The translations under genes were made by a program, and so were the position numbers. Shown one piece after another: positions 17,622-26,092 of a DNA stretch of 64,000 nucleotides. Every line of letters starts with the position of its first letter. Positions within the stretch are counted from its first letter, which is position 1. Source of the DNA: Pseudomonadota bacterium (GTDB lineage: Bacteria > Desulfobacterota > Desulfobulbia > Desulfobulbales > SURF-16); assembly GCA_018816555.1 (NCBI GenBank), contig JAHIVT010000086.1, forward strand, positions 115,310 to 179,309, in the 5' to 3' direction. A model generated the notes under the pieces. The model was not told where the DNA came from. It saw nothing but the letters and a program-made list of their open reading frames with translations, and made no database searches.

Positions 17622-18462
17622 ATTCTGTGCCCGTCTTTTCTGCGCCAGGAGGAAATTTGAGCGAGGACCACTCTACCAGATTTGACATTTTATGAATTTC
17701 CGGACCGTGAAGTTCCATTTCGTTTTTTACCCGGCTGAAAAAAGAGTTGTCTGCAAAAGGAGAGATAAGAATTTTATGAACAAAATCTTGCGGTTTTATT
17801 CCCAGATAGCATTTTTGCCCTAACTCCCTGGCTGCACCTGTGCATCCTTCAGCCCCATAAAAAATCACCCTGACTTCTCCTTCGTATTGATATCCTACGT
17901 TCTTGTAGTGCAAAAGCTTGGTTATGGGTTTTGTCTTGATCATGTCCCGGTAAATTTTCTCGTCTGTTGTGCGGTGATCGATATACGCAACTTTTACCAT
18001 CTCTTTTTTTAAGGCATTCATCAGCCTGGCGTTTCTCTCCCTTGAAGAAGCCAAAAAAAATTCAATGGCCGCTTTCAGGTCAGTTACTGTAGTTTGCACA
18101 GCTATATTCCCATAAAGTCGCCATAATGCCACGTTCTCATTATCGCTCAACGTCCAGCAGCTCACATAGGATAACTCTCTGATACCCATGGCGTCCTTTT
18201 TTGAGGAATCTTTCATCGGTGTTCTTTTACCATCCTGTTCAGAAAAGAAATTGTGTTGTTCACAGATGTTATAAACTAACTCTGCAAATTCCCCTTCGAA
18301 AGGGTCGTCTTTTGTAAAGTTATCTGCCCTGGTCAAATGCAAACCCTTCGAGAGTAAGACCTTGAATTGCTCTAAGCTCATGTACCTGAGAATAGTGTTG
18401 TTTTCATGACCATCAAGGCTGTTATGGAGCAGAACTTCTGGATTACCAGGAATGCGAGGCAT
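17608..18462 (-). CDS. DUF2971 domain protein
   Basis: 284 aa, with a strong cggaggggag ribosome-binding site. It shows the DUF2971 hallmarks: LRYMSLEQFKVLLSKGLHLTRA then DPFEG near the N-terminus, SYVSCWTLSDNENVALWRLYG in the middle, VAYIDHRT, and KNVGYQYEGEVRVIFYG towards the end. The function of DUF2971 is unknown; it is common in accessory islands. It sits 22 nt downstream of higA on the same strand. Its last codons run into the AlbA_2 remnant. Confidence 0.82.
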   Translation of the reverse strand: MPRIPGNPEVLLHNSLDGHENNTILRYMSLEQFKVLLSKGLHLTRADNFTKDDPFEGEFAELVYNICEQHNFFSEQDGKRTPMKDSSKKDAMGIRELSYVSCWTLSDNENVALWRLYGNIAVQTTVTDLKAAIEFFLASSRERNARLMNALKKEMVKVAYIDHRTTDEKIYRDMIKTKPITKLLHYKNVGYQYEGEVRVIFYGAEGCTGAARELGQKCYLGIKPQDFVHKILISPFADNSFFSRVKNEMELHGPEIHKMSNLVEWSSLKFPPGAEKTGTEFETI

Positions 18463-18484
18463 CTCCCCTCCGTTTCTTGTTGGC

Positions 18485-18790
18485 TTAGGCTGCTTTGTTG
18501 AACGGTTTTATTTCCTGTTCCAATGTGTCGCCCATGGCGTCGCGAGCCCTTTCAAGGTCATAGCGGGCCTGCAGGTTGATCCAGAATTGGGCGGTGGTTC
18601 CGAAAAACCGGCCAAGACGCAGCGCTGTGTCTGCCGAAATCCCGCGCTTTTCCAGAACGATTTCATTGATACGTCGGGCAGGCACATGGATTTCCTTGGC
18701 AAGCCGATACTGACTGACCTCCAAGGGGGCAAGAAACTCCTCTCTGAGGATTTCGCCGGGATGAATGGGGGGAAAATCTCTTTTGCTCAT
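18485..18790 (-). CDS. higA: HigA-type antitoxin (XRE family)
   Basis: 101 aa from the ATG at 18790, chosen because ggagcaaatc precedes it and MSKRDFPPIHPGEILREEF is the standard HigA start. It has the helix-turn-helix pattern FLAPLEVSQYRLAKEI..PARRINEIV and the family tail ISADTALRLGRFFGTTAQFW, then NLQARYDL. It neutralises HigB and represses the operon. It begins 10 nt after the higB stop, so the order is toxin first, as is usual for higBA. Confidence 0.92.
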   Translation of the reverse strand: MSKRDFPPIHPGEILREEFLAPLEVSQYRLAKEIHVPARRINEIVLEKRGISADTALRLGRFFGTTAQFWINLQARYDLERARDAMGDTLEQEIKPFNKAA

Positions 18791-18800
18791 GATTTGCTCC

Positions 18801-19082
18801 TTAATGGTAGTCCACAATCTCCATGTCAAAGGCGTTACCGTCGCGCCATATGAAGCAGAGGCGCCACTGATCGTTGATGCGGATACTGTGTTGCCCTGTC
18901 CTTTGACCGGTCAGAGCCTCAAGACGATTGCCCGGTGGCGATTTCAGGTCGTCGAGTTCACCCGCACCGTCAACCATTTCCAGTTTTCGTGCGGCAAGAC
19001 GTTGAATGTCCTGCGGAAGTTTGGCGGAGAAACGGCCGCTGAATATCTTTTGCGTTTCCTTGCATTTGAATGACTGGATCAT
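18801..19082 (-). CDS. higB: HigB-type toxin (RelE superfamily)
   Basis: 93 aa: MIQSFKCKETQKIFSGRFSA at the start, LAARKLEMVDGAGELDDLKS..PGNRLEAL in the middle, and HSIRINDQWRLCFIW..GNAFDMEIVDYH at the end. This is a complete HigB/RelE-like mRNA interferase, which cuts mRNA on the ribosome. All family features including the final DYH are present. The promoter upstream is readable, and its -10 box ends only 6 nt before the ATG, so the mRNA may have almost no leader. Confidence 0.92.
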   Translation of the reverse strand: MIQSFKCKETQKIFSGRFSAKLPQDIQRLAARKLEMVDGAGELDDLKSPPGNRLEALTGQRTGQHSIRINDQWRLCFIWRDGNAFDMEIVDYH

Positions 19083-19088
19083 GGGAAA

Positions 19089-19127
19089 AGCATAACGTCA
19101 AACGGTAATAACGTCAATCGTTATTAC
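19089..19127 (-). promoter_or_regulatory. higBA promoter and operator
   Basis: On the minus strand ttgacg (19112-19117) and tatgct (19089-19094) are spaced by 17 bases, a near-consensus sigma70 promoter. A perfect inverted repeat gtaataacg-tcaat-cgttattac at 19105-19127 overlaps the -35 box and is the likely HigA operator, so HigA binding would block RNA polymerase. The -10 box is 6 nt from the higB ATG. Confidence 0.75.
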
Positions 19128-19227
19128 GGAAACAACTTGTTCCATCCCCTTCCATCCATGTGTACTGCCGCCCGTCGGTCTTTCCGGTTGTCACCCTGAC
19201 CCTGATCTGTTATAGGAAAAAATTACT

Positions 19228-20355
19228 TTGAGCAGTCCGGTGCCCCCGGAACGTTTTCCACAACTCATGCCCGCAAGCGGTGTCAACTCCACTACTTTTC
19301 AACCTGTGCATATTCTTATTGTCAAAACAAGCGCCATCGGCGACGTCATCCATACCCTGCCGGCCCTCCACAGCCTGCGCCGTCATTATCCCCAGGCCCA
19401 TATCACCTGGCTGATCGAGGAGGCGGCGGCTGACATTATAGCCGGTCATCCGGAACTTGACCGGGTGCTGATTTCCAAGCGAAAGCGCTGGGTACAGGCC
19501 CTGAAGAGCGGCCCGAACAGGCTGCAGGCCTGGAGGGAGGTGCGGGTCTTTATCCGGGAACTGCGCGATACCCGCTATGATCTGCTTATTGATTTCCAGG
19601 GTCTGCTGAAAAGCGGCATGCTGGTTGCTGCAAGCCGCGCCAAACGCAAGGTGGGGTTCGGCCGCGGCATGGAGCATGCCGAATGCAGCTATATTTTTTT
19701 AAATGAAAGGGTGCCGGCGGTGGACATGAACATCCATGCCGTGGATCGGGGACTGCTGCTGCTTGCGGCCATTGGCATCAAAACCGATGAGGTGGTGTTT
19801 AATCTTCCCATCAGCCAGGAGCATTTCCGGCAGGTGGAATCGCTGCTTCGCTCCCGGGGCATTGCTGATCCGTCCAGGATTATCCCGATCAATCCCGTGG
19901 CCACCTGGCCCACCAAGCTGTGGGATAACGCAGGCTTTGCCAGGGTTGCCGACTGGGTCACCGGCCAGGGCAGGCGGGTGGTTTTCACCGGCGGCAAAGG
20001 GGACAGACAGGTCATTGACGATATTATCGGCCGCATGGAGCACCCGGCGGTGAATCTCGCCGGCGAGACCACCCTGAAGACCTTGGCCGCCCTGTACCGC
20101 TTGGCCCCATTGGTAATCTCCACCGACACCGGCCCCATGCATCTTGCCGCGGCAGTGGGCACCCCGGTGGTGGCTGTTTTCGGCTCCACCGCCCCCTGGC
20201 GGACAGGGCCATATGGCGAGCGGCATCAGGTGGTCCGCCTTGACCTGCCATGCAGTCCATGTCTGAAAAGGGAATGTGACCACCGGCGCTGCATGAATGA
20301 GCTGGTCCCGGAGCAGGTAATCAGTGCGGTAGAAGATCTACTAGCCGGCAGTTGA
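19228..20355 (+). CDS. LPS heptosyltransferase (glycosyltransferase family 9), WaaC-like
   Basis: 375 aa from a TTG. Family members usually begin one or two residues before ILIVKTSAIGD, so a start nearer the ATG at 19267 or later is possible. It has the GT9 pattern: ILIVKTSAIGDVIHTLPALH at the N-terminus, then ITWLIEEAAADII, INPVATWPTKLW in the second lobe and the donor-binding STDTGPMHLAAAVGTPVVA with FGSTAPWRTGPYG. It transfers a heptose from ADP-heptose to the lipid A-Kdo core, placing the organism among LPS-bearing bacteria. There is a four-Cys tail (CSPCLKRECDHRRC). Confidence 0.85.
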   Translation: MSSPVPPERFPQLMPASGVNSTTFQPVHILIVKTSAIGDVIHTLPALHSLRRHYPQAHITWLIEEAAADIIAGHPELDRVLISKRKRWVQALKSGPNRLQAWREVRVFIRELRDTRYDLLIDFQGLLKSGMLVAASRAKRKVGFGRGMEHAECSYIFLNERVPAVDMNIHAVDRGLLLLAAIGIKTDEVVFNLPISQEHFRQVESLLRSRGIADPSRIIPINPVATWPTKLWDNAGFARVADWVTGQGRRVVFTGGKGDRQVIDDIIGRMEHPAVNLAGETTLKTLAALYRLAPLVISTDTGPMHLAAAVGTPVVAVFGSTAPWRTGPYGERHQVVRLDLPCSPCLKRECDHRRCMNELVPEQVISAVEDLLAGS

Positions 20356-20623
20356 AATCAGCAGGCCAGGGATTTTCAATTGCCCGCAAGATAAACTTGC
20401 GAATAATCCTCTTTTTTCTTATCCGTATTACTACCTATTTCCCTTGACTTCTTTTTGATTGAGGTTATTTAATATAAAAGATGCGTCATTTTGCCGCACC
20501 GGTTTTTCCGTGACGTTTTACGGTTTTTGTCATTCATATTAATTTCCCTGCCGGAACTGATGTGAAATCTCCGGGGGGGATTGATTTCATTTATCTGTAA
20601 CGGCTGAGGGTTTAAATCGAATT

Positions 20624-22999
20624 ATGACAGTTCTGCCAAGACCTGAGAGCCGTTTCCCTTCGTCGCCGGTTTCGGATGAGCAGGGAGTTGAGTTAAAGAT
20701 CCAGGGCGTGGTGCAGGGGGTCGGTTTTCGGCCTTTTGTCCATCGACTGGCGTCCCGCTTCGGCTACTCCGGCACGGTGGTGAACAGCGCCGAAGGGGTG
20801 GTGATCAGGCTGGCCCCGCCTCTGACCCATCTGGACAGCTTCCTGCAATGCCTGCAAGGGGAAGTGCCGCCTCTTGCCAGCATCAACTCGTTTGAGCAGA
20901 CGAACATCGATGTTTTTCCCAGTGAACCCGGCTTTGTCATCCTCGAAAGTGAACGGTCAGGTGCGGCGAGCACCATGATCCCGCCCGACGCCGCGGTCTG
21001 TGATGACTGTTTGGCTGAGCTGTTCAGCAAAAATGACCGCCGCTATCTCTATCCGTTCATCAACTGCACCAACTGCGGGCCGCGCTTCACCATTGTCGAG
21101 TCGATTCCCTATGACCGGCCGAATACGTCGATGAAGGTTTTCCCCATGTGTCCTGACTGTAGTGGGGAGTACCATGATCCGGTTAACCGCAGATTTCACG
21201 CACAGCCCAATGCCTGCTGGCAGTGTGGGCCACGCCTGAGCTGGCATGACGCTGACGGCAGTCTCCTGCAATGTGAAGATCCTCTGCAGGAGGCGGGCCG
21301 CGCCCTGGTCCAGGGTAAGGTGGTGGCCATGCGCGGACTCGGCGGTTTTCATCTCAGTGTTGATGCGGGCAATGAGGAGGCGGTGCAAAGGCTGCGGCAA
21401 AGGAAAAGAAGACCCGGCAAGCCCCTGGCGGTTATGGTGGCGGACGCGCAGGCGGCAATGAAAATCTGCAGCATATCCCTGCCGGAAAAAGAATTGCTGC
21501 GTTCCTGTCAGCGGCCCATCGTGCTGCTGGCGAAAAGAGATGACAGCAACCTTGCCCCATCGGTTGCGCCCGGCATTCTCCATCTCGGCCTGATGCTGCC
21601 CTACACCCCTTTTCATCATCTGCTTTTTCGGGTGAAGGAGACTCCGCCGGCGCTGGTGATGACCAGCGGCAACCGCAGTGATGAGCCGATCTGCACGGCA
21701 AATGCGGAGGCAATTGACAAACTGGCCGGCATCGCTGATTTCTTTCTGCTCCATAACCGGGATATCGTTACCCGGGCGGATGATTCGGTGTCCAGGGTCA
21801 TCGCGGGCAAGGCTCGGCCTCTCCGCCGTTCCCGCGGTTATGTGCCAGGCTCCGTGGCACTCAACCGGGATCTGCCTGCAGTACTTGCCTGCGGCGCGGA
21901 ATTGAAGAACACCTTCTGCATGACCCGGGGCAGGACAGCCTACCTGAGCCAGCACATCGGGGATCTCTCCACCGTGGAAACCCTGGAATTTTTTGAAGAG
22001 AGTGTGCGGCATCTGCAGCAGGTGCTGGAGTTTGAGGCCGAGGCCGTTGCCTGTGATCTGCATCCTGATTATTTGAGCACGCGTTTTGCCGAAAGCCTGG
22101 GCCGCCCTCTGTACCGGGTGCAGCATCATCATGCCCATGCCGCGGCGGTGATGGCTGAACACGGCCTTGATGAAGATACGTTTGCCGTGATTCTTGACGG
22201 CACGGGTTATGGCCCGGACAATACGGTCTGGGGCGGGGAGATCCTGCTGGCGGGACTGAGTTCTTTTGAACGGCTGGCCAGCCTGGAACAGATGCTGCTG
22301 CCCGGCGGTGATGCCGCGGCCCGGGAACCTTGGCGCATGGCCATGGCTGCCCTGTGGGCGGCTTATGGCGAAGAAGGATTGGCAGGCTGCGATGGCCTGG
22401 TCCCTGCCCTGGCAAAGATAGATGCTGTAAAAAAGGAGACCCTGGGGCAGATGATGTCCCGCAGGGTCAATACCCCCCTGACCTCAAGCTGCGGCAGGCT
22501 CTTTGATGCCATGGCAGGGCTGCTTGATCTCTGTCTGGTTTCCGGCTACGAAGGCCATGCCGCCATGGAGCTTGAGGCAACGGCATGGCGGGCGATGCGG
22601 GACGACTGGATGCATGATGGACCGGGGGATGGAGTGGACTTTCCCGTGGAGATCAGCAAACAGCAGGGCCGCCTGGTGATCGGCACCAGACCGCTGATCC
22701 GGTCGGTGGTCGACTGCCTGGCCCGCTCCGTTGACCGGGCAGAGATTGCCCTGGCCTTTCATCGCTGGCTTGTGCTGTCCGTAACAGCGGTGATCAAGGA
22801 ACTGGCCGCAAGACTCGGCCGGAAAAAGGTGGTGCTCGGCGGCGGCTGCATGCAGAATGGTCTGCTCCTTGGCGGGCTCGCTGGAAATCTTCAGGACGCA
22901 GGATTTCAGGTCTATTCCGCCGAGAAAGTACCGGCCAACGATGGCGGGCTTGCCCTCGGTCAGGTGGTTATTGCCGGGATGAATCATGTAAAGAGTTGA
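20624..22999 (+). CDS. hypF: carbamoyltransferase HypF, [NiFe]-hydrogenase maturation
   Basis: 791 aa, full length. An acylphosphatase domain (about 24-110; VQGVVQGVGFRPFVHRLA-type loop, written here in part as QGVVQGVGFRPFVH) is followed by paired zinc fingers (CDDC..CTNCGPRF and CPDC..CWQCGPRL), a YrdC-like domain (about 215-395; KRRPGKPLAVM) and a Kae1-like carbamoyltransferase domain (VQHHHAHAAAVMAEH; DGTGYGPD; LGGGCMQN). HypF makes the thiocarbamoyl group on the HypE C-terminal Cys, the source of the active-site cyanide ligands. It has a 268-bp upstream region with TTGACT-like and AT-rich promoter elements. It starts the hyp cluster. Confidence 0.95.
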   Translation: MTVLPRPESRFPSSPVSDEQGVELKIQGVVQGVGFRPFVHRLASRFGYSGTVVNSAEGVVIRLAPPLTHLDSFLQCLQGEVPPLASINSFEQTNIDVFPSEPGFVILESERSGAASTMIPPDAAVCDDCLAELFSKNDRRYLYPFINCTNCGPRFTIVESIPYDRPNTSMKVFPMCPDCSGEYHDPVNRRFHAQPNACWQCGPRLSWHDADGSLLQCEDPLQEAGRALVQGKVVAMRGLGGFHLSVDAGNEEAVQRLRQRKRRPGKPLAVMVADAQAAMKICSISLPEKELLRSCQRPIVLLAKRDDSNLAPSVAPGILHLGLMLPYTPFHHLLFRVKETPPALVMTSGNRSDEPICTANAEAIDKLAGIADFFLLHNRDIVTRADDSVSRVIAGKARPLRRSRGYVPGSVALNRDLPAVLACGAELKNTFCMTRGRTAYLSQHIGDLSTVETLEFFEESVRHLQQVLEFEAEAVACDLHPDYLSTRFAESLGRPLYRVQHHHAHAAAVMAEHGLDEDTFAVILDGTGYGPDNTVWGGEILLAGLSSFERLASLEQMLLPGGDAAAREPWRMAMAALWAAYGEEGLAGCDGLVPALAKIDAVKKETLGQMMSRRVNTPLTSSCGRLFDAMAGLLDLCLVSGYEGHAAMELEATAWRAMRDDWMHDGPGDGVDFPVEISKQQGRLVIGTRPLIRSVVDCLARSVDRAEIALAFHRWLVLSVTAVIKELAARLGRKKVVLGGGCMQNGLLLGGLAGNLQDAGFQVYSAEKVPANDGGLALGQVVIAGMNHVKS

Positions 23000-23113
23000 C
23001 TTCAAGCACAGACATCTCGTAGCATCTAACAGGAAATTGTTGTTTTTTTCTGTTTGTGACTTCGAGATATCCGTGATTTTTGCTAAAATCAAAAAAAATA
23101 GTGAGGATGAGCA

Positions 23114-23386
23114 ATGTGTCTGGCCGTGCCCATGCGCGTAATCGCCGTAAAAGGAGTGGAAAATGATTTCACCACCCAGCAGCTCGGGGTTGTTGAAGCC
23201 CAGGGTATTGAAAAAGAAGTGCGACTGGATCTGGTTGACCACTGGCCGGAAATAGGAGATTATCTTATTATTCATGCCGGCTTTGCCATCCATACCCTGG
23301 ATGCCGCAGAGGCGGAAACCAATCTGCGGCTGCTGCGGGAATTGGCTGACAACATGCAGGCCGCAGCCGCAGAGGAAAAACAGTAA
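23114..23386 (+). CDS. hypC: HypC, hydrogenase maturation chaperone
   Basis: 90 aa with the invariant N-terminal MCLAVPMRV: after Met removal Cys2 binds the Fe(CN)2CO unit. A gaggatgag ribosome-binding site precedes it. The HypC/HupF OB-fold pattern continues through KEVRLDLVDHWPEIGDYLII and HAGFAIHTLDAAEA. It forms a complex with HypD and delivers the iron centre to the hydrogenase large subunit. hypD begins 2 nt after its stop. Confidence 0.95.
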   Translation: MCLAVPMRVIAVKGVENDFTTQQLGVVEAQGIEKEVRLDLVDHWPEIGDYLIIHAGFAIHTLDAAEAETNLRLLRELADNMQAAAAEEKQ

Positions 23387-23388
23387 CC

Positions 23389-24474
23389 ATGAAATATGTC
23401 TCAGAGTACAGGGATAAAAAATTTATCGACCCGCTGGTTGATGAATTGCGGCGGACCATTGACCGCCCCCTGCGCATCATGGAGGTATGCGGCACCCACA
23501 CCATGGCTATTTTCCGGCATGGTCTGCGTTCGCTCATGCCGGAGGGGCTGGAGCTGATCTCCGGGCCGGGCTGCCCGGTCTGTGTCACCTCCAGCGCCCA
23601 TATTGACGGATTTATCGATGTGGCCAGTCGGGACGGAGTGCGGGTGGCGATCTTCGGCGATCTTTACCGGGTGCCGGGTTCCCATGGCTCTCTGGCCAAG
23701 GCGCAATCCATGGGTGCCCAGGTGGAGGTGGTTTATTCGCCCATGGATGCCCTGACCCTTGCCGAAAAAAATCCGCAGCAGATGGTGGTGTTTCTGTCAG
23801 TCGGTTTTGAGACCACCATTCCGCTGGTTGCCGCCACCATTCTGGAGGCCGAGCGCCGGCAGGTGGATAATTTTACCGTGTTTTCCACCCACAAGATCAT
23901 GCCGCCGGCACTTTCAGCCCTGCTCGGCGACCCCGAACTCCGCCTGGACGGGCTGCTCTGCCCCGGCCATGTAAGCACCATCATCGGCGCGGCCGCCTAT
24001 GAACCGCTGGCCGCAAATTACCATCTATCCTGCGTTGTGGCGGGCTTTGAGCCGGTTGATGTGCTCCAGGCGCTTATCATGCTGGCACGGCAGGGAAGGG
24101 AAGGAAGGGCGGAGGTGGAAAACGCCTACGGTCGGGCGGTTGACTGGCAGGGCAATCTGCGGGCTCAGAAGCTGATGCATGATGTTTTCGAACCAATTGA
24201 CTGCCAGTGGCGGGGGCTGGGCACTATCCCGGCCAGCGGCATGGCTATCCGGGAGAAATTTTCCCGCTTTGATGCGGAAAAAAGGTTCAATATCAGGCTT
24301 ACGGAAACACCGGAGCCGAAAGGATGCCTGTGCGGCCTTATCCTCAAGGGCAGGAAAAATCCGGCAGACTGTCCGCTCTTTGGCGGCCGGTGCACACCGC
24401 TGAATCCGGTGGGCCCCTGCATGGTATCAAGTGAAGGAACCTGTGCCGCTCATTATCGCTATGGCCGGGCGTGA
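23389..24474 (+). CDS. hypD: HypD, Fe-S scaffold for Fe(CN)2CO assembly
   Basis: 361 aa, standard length. It carries MEVCGTHTMAIFRHGL and GPGCPVCVTSSAHID near the N-terminus, both cysteine motifs conserved in HypD. The C-terminal Cys-rich motif GCLCGLILKGRKNPADC...FGGRC holds the [4Fe-4S] cluster ligands. HypD with HypC and HypE assembles the Fe(CN)2CO group. It is tightly spaced in the operon. Confidence 0.95.
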   Translation: MKYVSEYRDKKFIDPLVDELRRTIDRPLRIMEVCGTHTMAIFRHGLRSLMPEGLELISGPGCPVCVTSSAHIDGFIDVASRDGVRVAIFGDLYRVPGSHGSLAKAQSMGAQVEVVYSPMDALTLAEKNPQQMVVFLSVGFETTIPLVAATILEAERRQVDNFTVFSTHKIMPPALSALLGDPELRLDGLLCPGHVSTIIGAAAYEPLAANYHLSCVVAGFEPVDVLQALIMLARQGREGRAEVENAYGRAVDWQGNLRAQKLMHDVFEPIDCQWRGLGTIPASGMAIREKFSRFDAEKRFNIRLTETPEPKGCLCGLILKGRKNPADCPLFGGRCTPLNPVGPCMVSSEGTCAAHYRYGRA

Positions 24475-24509
24475 GCAGGAAATCGAGGGATAAAGGACCA
24501 GCTATTCAC

Positions 24510-25526
24510 ATGAAAATGACGGAAACGATTCTGCTTGATCACGGCAGCGGCGGGCGTGCCAGCCAGGAGCTGATCAAAAATATTTTTCTGCCCCAGCTTA
24601 CCAATCCGGTGCTGGCCTGCCTGGAAGACAGCGCTATTGTCGACACTGCGGCGGGGCAGCTTGCCTTTACCACGGACAGTTACGTGGTTGATCCTATTTT
24701 TTTCCCGGGCGGCGATATCGGCGAGCTGGCCATCAACGGCACCATCAATGATCTGGCCATGCGGGGAGCAAAACCCATTTGTCTCAGTCTTGGGCTGATT
24801 CTGGAAGAGGGCTTTGCCCTGGATGATCTCAAGCGGGTCATCCTCTCCATCCAGGGGGCCTGCCGTAAAGCGGACGTGCCTGTGGTGACGGGTGATACCA
24901 AGGTGGTGCCCAAGGGGAAAGGTGACAAGATCTTTATCAATACCTCGGGCATCGGACTTGTTGACCGCGGTATCCAGATATCCGGCAAAAATGCCCGGCC
25001 GGGGGATGTGGTTATCCTCTCCGGCAGTATGGGTGATCACGGAATAACCATCCTGGCTCAGCGGGCCGGCATCTCGCTGCAGGGAAATCTGCGCAGTGAC
25101 ACCATGGCCCTGCATCGGCTCGTGCAGCAGATGCTTGCTGCGGCCCCGGGTGCGGTGCATACCCTGCGGGACCCGACCAGGGGCGGGGTGGCCACATCGC
25201 TTAATGAAATTGCCGAGGCAGCCCGGGTGGCCATTGAGCTTGATGAGAGCGCAATTCCGGTAAAACCGGAGGTTGGCGCCGCCTGCGAGATTCTCGGCAT
25301 GGATCCTCTCTATCTGGCCAATGAGGGCAAATGCCTGGCCCTGGTGGCACCGGAGCACGCCGATCGGTTGCTTGAGCTGATGCGTTCGCTGCCCGAAGGG
25401 GTGGACGCGGCAGTCATCGGCCGGGTGAGCGAAGGTCCGGCGGGCAGAGTGCTGCTGAAAACAGCGGCCGGCGGCACACGTATCGTGTCTTCTCTGACCG
25501 GCGAGCCTCTGCCGAGAATCTGTTAA
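24510..25526 (+). CDS. hypE: HypE, carbamoyl dehydratase
   Basis: 338 aa from the ATG at 24510, which fits the family start MKMTETILLDHGSGG. A GTG at 24471 overlapping the hypD stop would add 13 residues and has no ribosome-binding site. It is a PurM-like ATP-dependent enzyme (NDLAMRGAKPICLSLGLILE; VPVVTGDTKVVPKG; RDPTRGGVATSLNEIA) ending in PRIC, whose C-terminal Cys receives the carbamoyl group from HypF and is dehydrated to thiocyanate. All active features are intact. Confidence 0.94.
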   Translation: MKMTETILLDHGSGGRASQELIKNIFLPQLTNPVLACLEDSAIVDTAAGQLAFTTDSYVVDPIFFPGGDIGELAINGTINDLAMRGAKPICLSLGLILEEGFALDDLKRVILSIQGACRKADVPVVTGDTKVVPKGKGDKIFINTSGIGLVDRGIQISGKNARPGDVVILSGSMGDHGITILAQRAGISLQGNLRSDTMALHRLVQQMLAAAPGAVHTLRDPTRGGVATSLNEIAEAARVAIELDESAIPVKPEVGAACEILGMDPLYLANEGKCLALVAPEHADRLLELMRSLPEGVDAAVIGRVSEGPAGRVLLKTAAGGTRIVSSLTGEPLPRIC

Positions 25527-25567
25527 CAGGTTGAAACGCCTGATATTTGCCGGTAAAGTTTCATAGA

Positions 25568-25711
25568 ATGAATGAGGGAATGGTCGGCATCTGTTTAAAG
25601 TGTCGGCGAAAATCGAAATTGGTATTGAGTTGTCTGAACCGCTTTCTGACCGAAAAGAAAATGAGCGGTGATGATCTGGACTCTCTAGAGGAGGAGAGTA
25701 CGCATGCATGA
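25568..25711 (+). CDS. possible micro-ORF overlapping hypA start (47 aa)
   Basis: The 177-bp gap between hypE and hypA contains an open frame from an ATG at 25568 to a TGA overlapping the first codons of hypA. The product begins MNEGMVGICLKCRRKSKLV and ends in DLDSLEEESTHA. It has three Cys and no match I recognise. No clear ribosome-binding site is seen, so it may be chance or a leader for translational coupling. Confidence 0.25.
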   Translation: MNEGMVGICLKCRRKSKLVLSCLNRFLTEKKMSGDDLDSLEEESTHA

Positions 25712-26051
25712 AATATCGCTGGTTCAGGGGCTGCTCAGGCAGCTTGGCGAACTTGCCGGAGAACACCAGTGCCAGGCGATCAGCAAGGTGAGGGTTGAGA
25801 TCGGACCTCTTTCCGGCATCGTCATCGATTCCTTTCAGTTCGGCTTTGATGTGCTGTCCGCTGAGCAGGATTTGACCAGAGATGCCCTGCTTGAAATCGT
25901 TACCCCGCCCATCCAGTACAAGTGCTGCTACTGCGGCCATGTCTGCCTGAGTTCTGAAGGGGTGCCGGATAGCTGTCCGGAGTGCAGTCATACCCTGCTC
26001 GTACCTGAGGGTGGGGACGGTCTTATTCTCATGCAGGTTGAAATGGTCTGA
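25704..26051 (+). CDS. hypA: HypA, nickel insertion accessory protein
   Basis: 115 aa, with a strong aggaggagag ribosome-binding site. The N-terminal MHEISLVQGLL carries His2, the nickel ligand. The C-terminal zinc site is CCYCGHVC...CPECSH. HypA works with HypB to load nickel into the hydrogenase large subunit. Confidence 0.95.
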   Translation: MHEISLVQGLLRQLGELAGEHQCQAISKVRVEIGPLSGIVIDSFQFGFDVLSAEQDLTRDALLEIVTPPIQYKCCYCGHVCLSSEGVPDSCPECSHTLLVPEGGDGLILMQVEMV

Positions 26052-26092
26052 TAAAAGATTTATACTTTTTTAAAAAATATGAGGACGGAATA

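Noticed and set aside
20440..20490. hypF promoter
   Set aside because: ttgact is present, but no good -10 box lies at 16-18 bases; the taatataaaa stretch is too far for confidence.
20957..22162. 401-codon open frame opposite hypF
   Set aside because: Shadow of hypF; rich in His/Arg/Gln with no motif.
24459..25991. 510-codon open frame opposite hypE and the hypE-hypA gap
   Set aside because: hypE is certain and the frame shows no domain or ribosome-binding site.
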